A stretch of DNA of 64,000 nucleotides from Acholeplasmatales bacterium (GCA_017454375.1 JAFTDB010000014.1:1-64000); one strand, 5' to 3'. Numbered from the stretch's first letter, positions 25,318 through 34,099 are shown. Program-made: numbers and translations. The notes: generated by a model from the sequence alone, not told the origin.

Positions 25318-26364
25318 TTAGTCGTCGATTTCTTCAACTTCTGCTTTTCTGTAGATTGCTACAACTGATTGAGCTGCACTTTCTGCAGATGCTTTAGCTG
25401 GATAAGATTCACCAATTGCGCATACTCTTCCAGCTGGAGTATATAATTTAAATAAGAAGCGATCGTTTTTATCTTTAACGCACTTGAATGAACCTTCAGC
25501 AACATTCTTCTTGAATGATTCAACTGCGTTCAAAACACTTGGTTTAGAAGTGTAGCCTTGGCCTTGAGCAAGGATTTGACCGTTAGAAGCTTTTAAACTC
25601 CAGCTAAATTCACCATTATATTTTTCAATTGTGAATTTACCACCAGTCTTGTTTTCCTTTTTGTTAACTTCAATTGGTGTTGCAACAGCTGCATCAGCAT
25701 CTTCAACTTCAATTTCAACGATATCAGCCTTTAAAGCGAATTTTTGGAATGATTCAGATGCACGGATTGCGCTCTTTTCAACACTATAGTTAGCACTGAT
25801 ACAAAGTACTCTGTGGTTCTTTGCAGTAAGTTTGAATTTGAAATGTTGTTGTTTATCAGAGAATACAGTGATTTCACCAGTTTCAATATTTCTCTTAACA
25901 GCATCAATAGCCTTCATAACGCCATCTTTTGTTGCATAAACTTCAGATGCAACTAAAATTTCACCATTAGAAGCCTTTAAATTGTAAGCGAAGCCATCAC
26001 CAGATTGGAATACTTCATACTTACCATTATATTGTCTACCTTTACCTGTAGATGTAGCAGCAGCTGCAGCAGTTGCGGCAACAGCAGCACCAACGACAGC
26101 AGCCTTCTTAGCAGGTGCTTTCTTAGGGGCAGCTTCCTTCTTTGGTTCTGCCTTCTTCGCAGGCTCTTTCTTAGCAGTTTCTTTCTTAGGCTCAGCCTTT
26201 TTAGGTTCTGCTTTCTTAGGTGCTTCCTTCTTAGCAGGTTTAGTATCCATCTCTTGAATAGCACCATCATATTTAGCTAAAATCTTATCTACTTCTTCTT
26301 TAGTTCTAGCAGCTTTAATTTTTTGGATATCTTTTTCTAATGTAGTTGTACTAACCTTTGCCAT
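25318..26364 (-). CDS. DUF1508 (YegP-like) repeat protein with a basic Lys/Ala/Pro tail
   Basis: 348 residues. Residues about 40-105 are a low-complexity run of K-K-A-E-P and K-K-E-A-P units leading to an Ala-rich stretch, like histone H1-type tails. Residues 110-348 contain four DUF1508/YegP-type units in two pairs, each with the K-A-S-N-G-[EQ]-I-L-[AV] strand or its variant and a conserved pattern about 20 residues later. DUF1508 is a small beta-rich domain of unknown function. No signal peptide is seen, so it is cytoplasmic. The upstream gene, two bases away, encodes a membrane-anchored, extremely acidic protein; the opposite charges suggest direct binding, which is inference. Terminator at 25273-25300. 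Confidence 0.85.
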   Translation of the reverse strand: MAKVSTTTLEKDIQKIKAARTKEEVDKILAKYDGAIQEMDTKPAKKEAPKKAEPKKAEPKKETAKKEPAKKAEPKKEAAPKKAPAKKAAVVGAAVAATAAAAATSTGKGRQYNGKYEVFQSGDGFAYNLKASNGEILVASEVYATKDGVMKAIDAVKRNIETGEITVFSDKQQHFKFKLTAKNHRVLCISANYSVEKSAIRASESFQKFALKADIVEIEVEDADAAVATPIEVNKKENKTGGKFTIEKYNGEFSWSLKASNGQILAQGQGYTSKPSVLNAVESFKKNVAEGSFKCVKDKNDRFLFKLYTPAGRVCAIGESYPAKASAESAAQSVVAIYRKAEVEEIDD

Positions 26365-26366
26365 AA

Positions 26367-27143
26367 TTATTCACCTTTCTTCTTTAAGTTTCTTAATAGT
26401 TTTTGTAATTTCTTTACAGCGTCAGCTCTGTAAGCAACGAATTCAGGATCTTCTTCCTCTTTAGCTTCTTCAGGTTCAGCAACAGGTGCTACAACTGGAG
26501 CAGGCTCTTCAACTGGTTCCTCAGCAGGCTCTTCTGCAGGTTGCTCTTCTTTAACTGGTTCTTCTTGAGCTTCCTCTTCAGGCTCTGCTTCTTCCTCAGT
26601 GGCTTCTTCAGCCTCTTCTTCAGGAAGTTCTTCCTCGTCTTCTTCTAATTCTTCAAGTTCTTCTTCATCTTCAGCTACTTCCTCAGCAGGCTCTTCAGCT
26701 GGTTCCTCAGCAGGTTCTTCTGCAGGTTGCTCTTCTTCAGCAGGTTCTTCTGCAGGTTGCTCTTCTTCAGCAGGTGCAGCTTCCTCAACTGGCTCTTCAG
26801 TTGGTTCTTCTTGAGCCTCTTCAGCAGCTTCTTCAGGTTGTTCTTCAGCTTCAGCTTCTTGAACTTCCTCTTGAGGTTCTTCAGCAACAACTACTGCTTC
26901 TTCAGCAGGTTGTTCTTCTTGAGCTACTTCTTCTGCAGGTGCAGCTTCTTCAGTTTGTTCTTCAACTGGAGTTGCTTCTTCAGCTGGAGCAGCAGCTTGC
27001 TCATTGCGGATTTGTTTAGCTTTCTTAACAGAAAGTACTTTGTTGATAATAAATATAACAATTAATAAAACTAATACAAATGCAATTGCGCCAATAAAAA
27101 TAAGATCTACTTGATTTTCGGTTAATTCTAATAAAAATTTCAT
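26367..27143 (-). CDS. Membrane-anchored, extremely acidic Glu/Ala/Pro-rich protein
   Basis: 258 residues from the ATG at 27143; an ATG two codons earlier is too close to the GGAG site. One membrane helix (about 13-36) with a basic cytoplasmic side (K-K-A-K-Q-I-R-N) is followed by about 190 residues made almost only of E, A, P, V and Q in A-E-E-P and A-E-E-Q-P units. A short basic helix closes the protein (A-V-K-K-L-Q-K-L-L-R-N-L-K-K-K). Disordered and strongly negative, it should extend into the cytoplasm. It is the first gene of a pair with the basic DUF1508 protein. The long repeat explains the artificial Ser- and Leu-rich open frames on other frames here. Confidence 0.8.
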   Translation of the reverse strand: MKFLLELTENQVDLIFIGAIAFVLVLLIVIFIINKVLSVKKAKQIRNEQAAAPAEEATPVEEQTEEAAPAEEVAQEEQPAEEAVVVAEEPQEEVQEAEAEEQPEEAAEEAQEEPTEEPVEEAAPAEEEQPAEEPAEEEQPAEEPAEEPAEEPAEEVAEDEEELEELEEDEEELPEEEAEEATEEEAEPEEEAQEEPVKEEQPAEEPAEEPVEEPAPVVAPVAEPEEAKEEEDPEFVAYRADAVKKLQKLLRNLKKKGE

Positions 27144-27181
27144 AATCATCGCTCCTTTACTTTTCCAATCTTATTTATTCT

Positions 27182-27210
27182 ATTATAGAATAATAAAAAT
27201 TTTTATTCAA
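27182..27210 (-). promoter_or_regulatory. Sigma-A type promoter of the acidic/DUF1508 pair
   Basis: Minus strand TTGAAT (27210-27205), 17 bases and TATAAT (27187-27182), about 40 bases before the start codon. Confidence 0.7.
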
Positions 27211-27283
27211 TTATATTTTATTAAATTTTTTCAAAATTTTAAAAAAATATCACTTTTTGGACGTGTTTGTGTATCACGACAAA

Positions 27284-27318
27284 AAAGAAAAGTGTTGAAC
27301 GCGTCCACATTCAACACT
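27284..27318 (-). terminator. Intrinsic terminator after the RpiB-like gene
   Basis: AGTGTTGAA (27291-27299) and TTCAACACT (27310-27318) form a 9-bp stem, followed on the minus strand by TTTCTTTTTT. Confidence 0.9.
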
Positions 27319-27327
27319 AATACATTT

Positions 27328-27963
27328 TTACTTTAATACTTCTTTTACAAATTTAATTATTTCTTCATCCTTAGCATTTTTGAAGAATAATTCTTTGAAA
27401 GAATCACGATTGATTGTTTCTAATAAAAAGTCACGATCAATTTCTTTTAAGATTTCAATCATTGGACGATAAGTAATTTTCTTAACGCCATCAAGTATCT
27501 TTTTATTTCTTTGTTCAGGAACAACTCTTTCCTTTGGATAACCACCACCAAATGGAGCCTTGAATAATTGTTCAAATACATTTTCTAAATTTAATTCTGC
27601 ACCCCAGCCAAAGCCTTTAGCAAATGGCATAGAGATTGCATTACCATCATTGATTTGTCCAAATAGATAAGCATCACTTGGTTCAATAACAAGTCCACAG
27701 ATTACACCTGGAAATGAGTTACATGCTAACATAGCACCTTCACCAGTACCACAGCCAGTGATAATGAAATCAGCTGCACCAGAATTGATTAAAATACCTG
27801 CAAGTAAGCCATTTTGTACATATGTTAATGGTTTATCTTCAGCATTAAACATACCATAATTATCAACAACATGTCCATGCTTTGTTGCTACCTTATTTAA
27901 TGTGTTATAAATTAATTCATTTTTTCCTGCTTGGGAATTTTCATTTATTAAAGCTATTCTCAT
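27328..27963 (-). CDS. RpiB/LacA/LacB-family sugar-phosphate isomerase
   Basis: 211 residues. The first 145 follow the RpiB fold: MRIALINENSQ start, A-D-F-I-I-T-G-C-G-T-G-E-G with the Cys of the phosphate loop, and F-P-G-V-I-C-G. A C-terminal extension of about 60 residues (K-I-T-Y-R-P-M-I-E-I-L onward) is not in ribose-5-phosphate isomerase B proper but occurs in a subfamily of Bacillota relatives. It is expected to interconvert aldose and ketose phosphates; the exact sugar cannot be told. Last gene of the PAP2-apbE-eetA-eetB group, separated from eetB by 50 bases without a terminator. Confidence 0.85.
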   Translation of the reverse strand: MRIALINENSQAGKNELIYNTLNKVATKHGHVVDNYGMFNAEDKPLTYVQNGLLAGILINSGAADFIITGCGTGEGAMLACNSFPGVICGLVIEPSDAYLFGQINDGNAISMPFAKGFGWGAELNLENVFEQLFKAPFGGGYPKERVVPEQRNKKILDGVKKITYRPMIEILKEIDRDFLLETINRDSFKELFFKNAKDEEIIKFVKEVLK

Positions 27964-28013
27964 TTTTATTATCTCCTCTACGTTTAGTATTATAAATTAT
28001 TTTAAAAATTTTA

Positions 28014-28580
28014 CTAGATATTTTCTTCATCAATTTCTTCAATTTTATTATTGAATTTATGCTTGTATTCTCTAACAGTTATAAAGTGTGACGTTATCGA
28101 TGATGATAAATATAAATCACAAACTACTCCTGATAAAATACCAGTTCCTAGACTTAATAAAATAATGAATGGTAAATAATAGAATACAGCAGTTGATGAT
28201 ATGATAATGAATGCGACTACCATCTGAGCTGATGCATGAGCAACACTACCCATAACTGATGATCCCATTGCTGTAAATATCTTTATCTTTGAGAATCCTA
28301 GCATCACGACAAATGATGCCATACCTCCAGCAAGTGACATAAAGAATACTGGCTGTAATAATGTTCCTCTGAATAATGCTACAACAACAATTCTAATCAA
28401 ATCTGCAGCAAGTCCTTCATAGAATTTGAATTCGTAAATCATTATCAAAATGATTACGTTCGCAAGTCCTAATCTAACACCAGGGATGAATACTGGAATG
28501 AATGTTTCAATGATACCAAGCACTATGGCAGCACATGTCATCATTGCCACTATCGTTAATCTTTTTAATTGATCATTCAT
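28014..28580 (-). CDS. eetB: Gx transporter family membrane protein (EetB-like)
   Basis: 188 residues with five or six membrane helices. IPGVRLGLANVIILIMIY and FRGTLLQPVFFMSLAGGMAS match the family annotated as Gx transporter or heptaprenyl diphosphate synthase component I (PF07456). In the Listeria flavin-based extracellular electron transfer locus a member next to a NusG-II protein is called EetB, from memory; the same pair and an ApbE occur here. Its role is thought to be coupling or assembly of the extracellular flavin electron pathway. The stop of eetA-like lies two bases upstream of its start. No ndh2 or pplA gene lies in the window. Confidence 0.75.
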   Translation of the reverse strand: MNDQLKRLTIVAMMTCAAIVLGIIETFIPVFIPGVRLGLANVIILIMIYEFKFYEGLAADLIRIVVVALFRGTLLQPVFFMSLAGGMASFVVMLGFSKIKIFTAMGSSVMGSVAHASAQMVVAFIIISSTAVFYYLPFIILLSLGTGILSGVVCDLYLSSSITSHFITVREYKHKFNNKIEEIDEENI

Positions 28581-28581
28581 A

Positions 28582-28938
28582 TTACTCCACCACCTTTATG
28601 ATGACTTTGTTAGGAATACAAATAATCTCTTCTCCAACACGTGATATACTCTCGTGATGAACACAGATTTTATCAGGACAACCACTAGATGTAACAGAAA
28701 GATGCCCATCTTTAACTTCTATTACCATCTTAGTTTCTGTACCATTAATCTCATATGTATTATTATATTTTAAATCAATTTTTAATATTTCTTCTCCATT
28801 ACGACTAACATAAGCTGTTGTACCAACCACTCCTCTTATGCTTGTTAGCCATAAGACGAGTAACAATACACCAACTGCTAGTAGTCCAATTATAAGAAGA
28901 ATATCAAACTTATATTTCTTCAATATAATCACATCCAC
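28582..28938 (-). CDS. eetA: NusG-domain-II (DUF1312) membrane-anchored protein (EetA-like)
   Basis: 118 residues. One N-terminal membrane helix (about 12-32) is followed by an extracytoplasmic NusG-II domain, with the family signature C-P-D-K-I-C-V-H-H and I-C-I-P-N-K-V-I-I near the end. The two Cys can form a disulfide or hold a cofactor. The start is uncertain: the frame opens with GTG at 28938 inside the end of apbE, and a TTG a few codons later is also possible; neither has a strong ribosome binding site, which suggests coupling to apbE translation. Always considered with eetB and apbE, see those entries. Confidence 0.75.
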   Translation of the reverse strand: MDVIILKKYKFDILLIIGLLAVGVLLLVLWLTSIRGVVGTTAYVSRNGEEILKIDLKYNNTYEINGTETKMVIEVKDGHLSVTSSGCPDKICVHHESISRVGEEIICIPNKVIIKVVE

Positions 28939-29899
28939 TCGATTTATAAATAATTTTTTCTTTATATAAAACTAAATCTATTTTCTTATCTTCAGCAAAT
29001 TTAACTGCAGTATCCTTATTCATAAGGTAGATTGCTGTTGAATAAGCATCTATATCCTCAACCTTATTTGAGAATACACATACCTCATCATAATTATTTA
29101 ATGGATACCCAGTAAATGGTGAAACAATATGATGATATTTATTGCCATCAGCTATAAAATATTGATATTCACTTGATGAAGTTGATGCACAAATATCTTT
29201 AACATTTGCTTTGGCAAAATATTTGTTAGTATTTGGTATCTTTAATCCTAGTGATAAACTAGCTTCTACCTTACTACCACATAACATTAATGAATTACCT
29301 AAATCAATTAAATAATATTTGATATTATTAGTTTCTAAATATTCCTTTATCTTTTTACCAGCATATCCTTTTGCATAAGCACCAAGATCAATATTACCAT
29401 CCCCTACTAATGTTATATTATCATCAGTAATTGATATTGTTGTATTATTCATCTTTATAAGCTCAGCTTTGATATCTTCATCATTTGGTAATGCTTTATC
29501 TTCTATTGCCTTTTTCCAGATTCTAGAGATATTACCAATAAATGGATTGAAATATCCATTAGTGTCTTTCTTTAATCTTAATGCTGATTCTAGCATCTCT
29601 TTTACAATTTGATTAGTCTTAATACTTCTATTTGTATTTAAATCATAAATAGATGATGAATTAAATGAATTATAATCAGATGCATATCTAGATATCTCAT
29701 AACATATTTCTGATATCTCATCTATATGCTTAGATGCATTTTCATCATTATACAATGTTATATTAACAACTGTATCAAAACAAAAGATTGTTTTAGAATT
29801 AGTTTTGATAGCTTGGCATGATGTTAATAATAAAGCTAGAAAAGATAAGAAAACAAATATTAAATTTTTAAACTTTATTTTCTTTATTCTTAAAAGCAT
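28910..29899 (-). CDS. apbE: ApbE-type FAD:protein FMN transferase lipoprotein
   Basis: 329 residues from the ATG at 29899, with GGAG 6 bases upstream; an ATG four codons earlier is less well placed. The signal peptide ends in lipobox L-T-S-C (Cys28). ApbE motifs: F-D-T-V-V-N-I near the N-terminus, I-D-L-G-A-Y-A-K-G-Y-A (about 175), a D-L-G-N-S-L stretch, and H-H-I-V-S-P-F-T-G-Y-P (about 265). ApbE attaches FMN from FAD to Ser/Thr of extracytoplasmic target proteins. The gene overlaps the upstream PAP2 gene by 32 bases and the downstream eetA-like gene by 29. I found no clear D-x-x-[ST]-G-A-[ST] target motif among the other exported proteins of the window. Confidence 0.93.
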   Translation of the reverse strand: MLLRIKKIKFKNLIFVFLSFLALLLTSCQAIKTNSKTIFCFDTVVNITLYNDENASKHIDEISEICYEISRYASDYNSFNSSSIYDLNTNRSIKTNQIVKEMLESALRLKKDTNGYFNPFIGNISRIWKKAIEDKALPNDEDIKAELIKMNNTTISITDDNITLVGDGNIDLGAYAKGYAGKKIKEYLETNNIKYYLIDLGNSLMLCGSKVEASLSLGLKIPNTNKYFAKANVKDICASTSSSEYQYFIADGNKYHHIVSPFTGYPLNNYDEVCVFSNKVEDIDAYSTAIYLMNKDTAVKFAEDKKIDLVLYKEKIIYKSSGCDYIEEI

Positions 29900-30545
29900 T
29901 AATAACTCCATCCTCTAAAAATTTATGTTTATGTAGGAATACATATACTGGCATCATTAATAAAGATATTAATAAACCAAATGATGTCCCTGCTATAACA
30001 TCAGAAAAATAATGAACACCCATTACTATTCTAGATAACATTACTGCAAGAATAATAATTGGACAAATTATATAAATAACCTTCTTCCATCTCTTATTTA
30101 TATTTGATTTAGAAACATAAAATGGAATAGCTGTGTAAATATATGCTGATATTACAGAATGAGTTGATGGAAATGAATTACTTTTCTCAGTTTGGAAATG
30201 TTCTACATTTGGTCTAGCTCTACCAATCGTTTCTTTAAATGCTTCATTTAAACAAAATGCTAATAATAATCCAAACACAAATGTTAGAAATTTATTATCA
30301 CATTCTGAATATAATAAAAACATTATTCCAATAGAGATAACCATGATTGGTTCAGCAAATTCAGTTATTGTTCTAAATATCCAATAAATAATACCATATT
30401 TATTACCACGGTGAGAAATGGCAAAATCTCTTACATAAGCATCTATAGATAAGGCAGCACCACTACTTTTTATAACTAAATAGGTCATAACAATTAGGAC
30501 TGATAAGCATATTAAAATGGATAAAACAAATAATAGTTTTTTCAT
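29868..30545 (-). CDS. PAP2-superfamily membrane phosphatase
   Basis: 225 residues, about six membrane helices. The complete PAP2 active site is present: K-E-T-I-G-R-A-R-P, then F-P-S-T-H, then L-S-R-I-V-M-G-V-H-Y-F-S-D. It probably dephosphorylates a lipid such as undecaprenyl pyrophosphate or phosphatidic acid outside the membrane. Its intact motifs contrast with the degenerate PAP2-like protein at 18136-19272. First gene of the PAP2-apbE-eetA-eetB-rpiB-like cluster, with GAGG upstream of its ATG. It is divergent from the YitT gene. Confidence 0.92.
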   Translation of the reverse strand: MKKLLFVLSILICLSVLIVMTYLVIKSSGAALSIDAYVRDFAISHRGNKYGIIYWIFRTITEFAEPIMVISIGIMFLLYSECDNKFLTFVFGLLLAFCLNEAFKETIGRARPNVEHFQTEKSNSFPSTHSVISAYIYTAIPFYVSKSNINKRWKKVIYIICPIIILAVMLSRIVMGVHYFSDVIAGTSFGLLISLLMMPVYVFLHKHKFLEDGVINAFKNKENKV

Positions 30546-30630
30546 TTTTATACCTCAATAATAATTGGTTTTATTATATAACAATGGAAATGAAAAAACA
30601 AACGTATCAAATACTATATCAACGTTTTTA

Positions 30631-30659
30631 TTGAAAATATAATACAAATGTATTATAAT
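30631..30659 (+). promoter_or_regulatory. Sigma-A type promoter of the YitT-family gene
   Basis: TTGAAA (30631-30636), 17 bases and TATAAT (30654-30659), giving a leader of only about 20 bases. Confidence 0.75.
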
Positions 30660-30682
30660 TCTTCGTGCTTGAAGGTGATATG

Positions 30683-31624
30683 ATGAAATTCGACAAGGAT
30701 ACTGTGTTACATCTAATATTTAGATTAACAGTAGTAATTTTGGCAAATACCTTACTTGCATTCGCTACTGTATGGCTATTGGAACCTGCCAAGCTATACT
30801 CAGGTGGAGCAACAGGTGTAGCCCAATTAATTAAAAGATTATTCGAAAGAGGTGGCCTACTTAAGGATGTTAATTTAGGTTGGTTCATCTTCGCTGTAAA
30901 TATTCCTATTACCATTATTGGTATTAAATTTGTATCTAAAAAATTTGCATTCTATTCAGTTATTGCTGTATTAGTTCAGACAGTTGCAACTATCTTAATC
31001 CCAAAGAGCCCATTTACTGAATTACAAACACAGGTTGAAGCTGCTATCGCTAGTGGCAATCAAATTGGTATAGAGCTATATGGTGGAATTCTAACTCTTG
31101 CAATCTGTGGTGGTGTACTTGCTGGTATCGCATCAGGTATCGCATTAAAGTTTGGTACTTCTACTGGTGGTATCGATGTTGTTGCTCAAGCACTAGCACT
31201 TAAGAAGAATATCTCAATTGGTATCTTCACAACAGCACTAAATGTAGTTATCGCCATTGTCGGTGGTGCAATCCTACAAGGATCTTGGATTATTGCATTA
31301 TACACAATTATCCGTATGGTATTAAATGGACTAGTAATCGATAAGATTCATACATCTTATACTTATACAGCACTTCACATCTTCTCTAAACAATCTTACC
31401 AGATTGCTCAAGAGATTATGGAAACACTTCACCGTGGCTGTACATATGAAAATGTAACTGGTGCTTATTCTGGTGAAAATGAAGTTGAAGTATATTGTGT
31501 ATTATCAACATATGAAGTTGAAAAGGCCATGAAGATTATTCATAAGCATGATCCTAATGCCTTTGTTACATTATCACCTGTTAAAGGTATTAATGGTAAA
31601 TTCATTAAAAACTCAATCGTATAA
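30683..31624 (+). CDS. YitT-family membrane protein
   Basis: About 313 residues. Six membrane helices in the N-terminal 220 residues, with the family glycine motifs LYSGGATGVAQL and FGTSTGGIDVVAQ, then a C-terminal cytoplasmic DUF2179 domain (A-L-H-I-F-S-K onward, ending in L-S-P-V-K-G-I-N-G). Members are widespread in Bacillota, and their transported substrate is not established. Start: two adjacent ATG codons (30680 and 30683) follow AAGGTGA; the second has better spacing, and upstream GTG codons lie within or before the ribosome binding site. Monocistronic, ending at a terminator shared with the converging cadherin-like protein gene. Confidence 0.9.
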   Translation: MKFDKDTVLHLIFRLTVVILANTLLAFATVWLLEPAKLYSGGATGVAQLIKRLFERGGLLKDVNLGWFIFAVNIPITIIGIKFVSKKFAFYSVIAVLVQTVATILIPKSPFTELQTQVEAAIASGNQIGIELYGGILTLAICGGVLAGIASGIALKFGTSTGGIDVVAQALALKKNISIGIFTTALNVVIAIVGGAILQGSWIIALYTIIRMVLNGLVIDKIHTSYTYTALHIFSKQSYQIAQEIMETLHRGCTYENVTGAYSGENEVEVYCVLSTYEVEKAMKIIHKHDPNAFVTLSPVKGINGKFIKNSIV

Positions 31625-31627
31625 AAA

Positions 31628-31656
31628 ACTAAAAGCCTCATCGAGGCTTTTATTTT
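31628..31656. terminator. Bidirectional terminator between converging genes
   Basis: AAAGCCTC (31632-31639) and GAGGCTTT (31643-31650) with A and T runs on the two sides. Confidence 0.85.
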
Positions 31657-33980
31657 TGTTCTGCTTTGGCTTCTATCTTGAAGCCTTTTGTTTCTTTAGA
31701 CTTCTCATCTACTTCTAGAAGTCCTTTGATAGTTAATCCTTCATTTACTGCTTTTTCAATATCTTCATCAGCTAATTTTATTACGAATACCACGTAATAA
31801 ACATCTGCCTTAGAATCAAATGAATAATCAACTCCACCAACTGAGGCAGTATAAACTTCTTTGGTTGATACTATCTTTGTACATACAGTTGGCTTAGCTG
31901 GATTAGCTTCTGATGGGTATTTCTTAACCTCATCACCGATAATTATACTTAAGGAAACGTCCTTAAGCTCCTTTTTAGCAGTAACAATACCAATGAATCT
32001 TACACTATCTTTCTTTAGATTATATTGCTGATATAATTCAATAGATGATACATTTTCTGCTCTTCTAATATGAATTATGTAATATACTCTTTGATTACCA
32101 TCTTTCGATTCAATATAGATTGTGTTAAGTTCATCACCTTTATTAACTAAATCTACCTGATAAGTTACATTAGAATTGTTTTCAGCAATCTTACTTCCAT
32201 TTGTAACATCTAGATCATGGCCATTCTTAGTAATAATGATATTAGCTTTATCAACATCAGGATTAGGAATATCTACTAAATATTCATATTTATTCTTATT
32301 AAAGCTACCATTTTCATATTGATAACCTAAAACAGTAATATTCTTGATCTTAAGTGATTCATCACTAACATCAGTTGGTGTTCTTTTAATAGTTACGCTA
32401 AATGTCTTATATGCTGTTTTATCTAATGCATATGATTCAGCTTCTACTCTTAAATCAAATGTTACTTCATCATATAAGAATGCTTCTTGATAATTTGTTC
32501 TTTCAACATTATCAATATATACCTTAGCATTGCTTGCTGTAGGTGTGGCATCAATTGTTAAGAACTTAGAGAACTTATTATTAATGATACTTGGTACACA
32601 CCACTCTCCATCAGCTTCAACAAGTGGAGTTTGTTCTAACAATTTAATTTGTTGATTTGTTCTATCAAATGAATTGATTACTACTGAATCATCATTAACC
32701 TTAATTTTAACGTTAGATAATGTAGCATCAGTATTTGCTGCTTTTCTTTCAACAACTACCTTATAAATCTTTTCAATTCCACTTTCGTGCTTAACACTAA
32801 TTTTAAATTCTTCTTCCATTTCAGTGACAACATCATTTTTAAAGTTAAGCATGATACCATCTGAAGAAATTAAAGTTTTATTATTACCATCTAGATAATA
32901 TACTTCATTTTCTTCTATTCTTGGGAATACCTTAAGTAGGAATGATTTTTCTTTAAATAATAATTGATGTGGGAATCTGTAAGTATCTCCATCAAGTGTG
33001 GGTTTACTTGATTGTGTATAATCAGAGATTAGATGCATATTACCAATATCTAATCTATAATCATATTTTTCAATAGTTATTCGATATTTCTTTTGAGTCT
33101 GGTTAGGGGCAATTACTCTTATATCAAATTGACCCATATTTACATCTATTTCTCTAGCCACACCTGAAGTAAGTGGCTCATAATTATTGTTGATTAAGAT
33201 ATCAGCACTTAAGCCTTCATCAAATCTTGGAGTTAGTGATAATTTAGTTGCATCATATCCAACTACTACTGTTAGATCAGTTCTACCACCGATACGACCA
33301 TAATCATAACCATCCTTGAAATATGCACGATATGATGAATCGTTTGTTACAGACATATTTCTAATTCTATTATTATTTGATGTTGTAGATGTTAATTTTA
33401 GCGGTGTATCACTTACATTATCAGGATTAGAGAATCCTGAATAATTTATGTTATCACCAACAAATGTTGTATTACCATTCTTTGTAAATGCTACTTCAAT
33501 TTCTGTGGAAGTAGTTTCAAAATGGAACGCACCTACATTGATTGTAGTATTCTTTGGAATATATTCATCAGCTGCTGCTATCCATCCTATAACAAAGTTA
33601 TCAAAGTGAGCTCCATCATCTTGGAATATCTTAAGTCCTAAAATATCAGTAACACCAATTCCATTATTGATATAATTTGATGAAGTGATATCAACACCAC
33701 CAATACCATATCTAGGAATTGATACAGAGATAGCTGAAACATTAGTATTTGATGTCGCAGTAACTGAAATTACTATATCTGTTCCGATTGCTGGGGCAGA
33801 TGTAAGCTTTGTATAATTTTTCTTATCCCAGTCGGATTTTAAGTATGCATCGTATTTGAATTGAACGTGCCCATCAGCCTGGGCTTCGACCCCATTTTGG
33901 CGCGAAACAAATAAGGAAAGTAAGAGAGTTACTACCAATAAAAAGATGATTGAAAATAAATTAAACTGCTTCTTTCTCAT
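31650..33980 (-). CDS. Secreted cadherin-like beta-sandwich protein
   Basis: 776 residues. An N-terminal hydrophobic signal segment (about 9-27) and V-E-A-Q-A suggest cleavage by signal peptidase I and release. Residues 35-200 form a beta-rich domain of cohesin or Ig type (V-T-A-T-S-N-T-N-V-S-A-I-S, F-V-I-G-W-I-A). At least three cadherin-like repeats follow, each with an A-T-L-S-N-V-K-I or L-K-I-K-N-I-T-V opening and a closing Y-K-V-V-V-E-R or Y-Y-I-I-H-I-R-R. No sorting motif, lipobox or C-terminal anchor is visible, so it may be released or bound to other surface proteins. Expression should be controlled through the 19-bp palindrome in its promoter. Confidence 0.8.
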   Translation of the reverse strand: MRKKQFNLFSIIFLLVVTLLLSLFVSRQNGVEAQADGHVQFKYDAYLKSDWDKKNYTKLTSAPAIGTDIVISVTATSNTNVSAISVSIPRYGIGGVDITSSNYINNGIGVTDILGLKIFQDDGAHFDNFVIGWIAAADEYIPKNTTINVGAFHFETTSTEIEVAFTKNGNTTFVGDNINYSGFSNPDNVSDTPLKLTSTTSNNNRIRNMSVTNDSSYRAYFKDGYDYGRIGGRTDLTVVVGYDATKLSLTPRFDEGLSADILINNNYEPLTSGVAREIDVNMGQFDIRVIAPNQTQKKYRITIEKYDYRLDIGNMHLISDYTQSSKPTLDGDTYRFPHQLLFKEKSFLLKVFPRIEENEVYYLDGNNKTLISSDGIMLNFKNDVVTEMEEEFKISVKHESGIEKIYKVVVERKAANTDATLSNVKIKVNDDSVVINSFDRTNQQIKLLEQTPLVEADGEWCVPSIINNKFSKFLTIDATPTASNAKVYIDNVERTNYQEAFLYDEVTFDLRVEAESYALDKTAYKTFSVTIKRTPTDVSDESLKIKNITVLGYQYENGSFNKNKYEYLVDIPNPDVDKANIIITKNGHDLDVTNGSKIAENNSNVTYQVDLVNKGDELNTIYIESKDGNQRVYYIIHIRRAENVSSIELYQQYNLKKDSVRFIGIVTAKKELKDVSLSIIIGDEVKKYPSEANPAKPTVCTKIVSTKEVYTASVGGVDYSFDSKADVYYVVFVIKLADEDIEKAVNEGLTIKGLLEVDEKSKETKGFKIEAKAEQK

Positions 33981-34016
33981 TATTTACCACCATTCAATCC
34001 ATATCTATCTATCTTA

Positions 34017-34046
34017 ATTATATCTATTTACTAAGTAAATAGTCAA
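34017..34046 (-). promoter_or_regulatory. Promoter with a perfect palindromic operator
   Basis: Minus strand TTGACT (34046-34041), an 18-base spacer and TATAAT (34022-34017). The palindrome CTATTTACT-A-AGTAAATAG (34024-34042) fills the spacer, so a bound repressor would block RNA polymerase. It controls the cadherin-like protein gene. Confidence 0.65.
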
Positions 34047-34071
34047 ACCTTTTTTATTATTTTAGACATAT

Positions 34072-34095
34072 TAAAAAGGCTCATTGCGAGCCTTC
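34072..34095 (-). terminator. Intrinsic terminator after the CTL-like gene
   Basis: AAGGCTC/GAGCCTT stem (34076-34094), loop ATTGC, with T run on the minus strand. Confidence 0.8.
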
Positions 34096-34099
34096 TTAG

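Noticed and set aside
26599..27065. Long Ser-, Leu- and Phe-rich open frames on several frames
   Set aside because: They are shadows of the repetitive Glu/Ala/Pro codons of the acidic membrane protein; they have no ribosome binding site and no family pattern.
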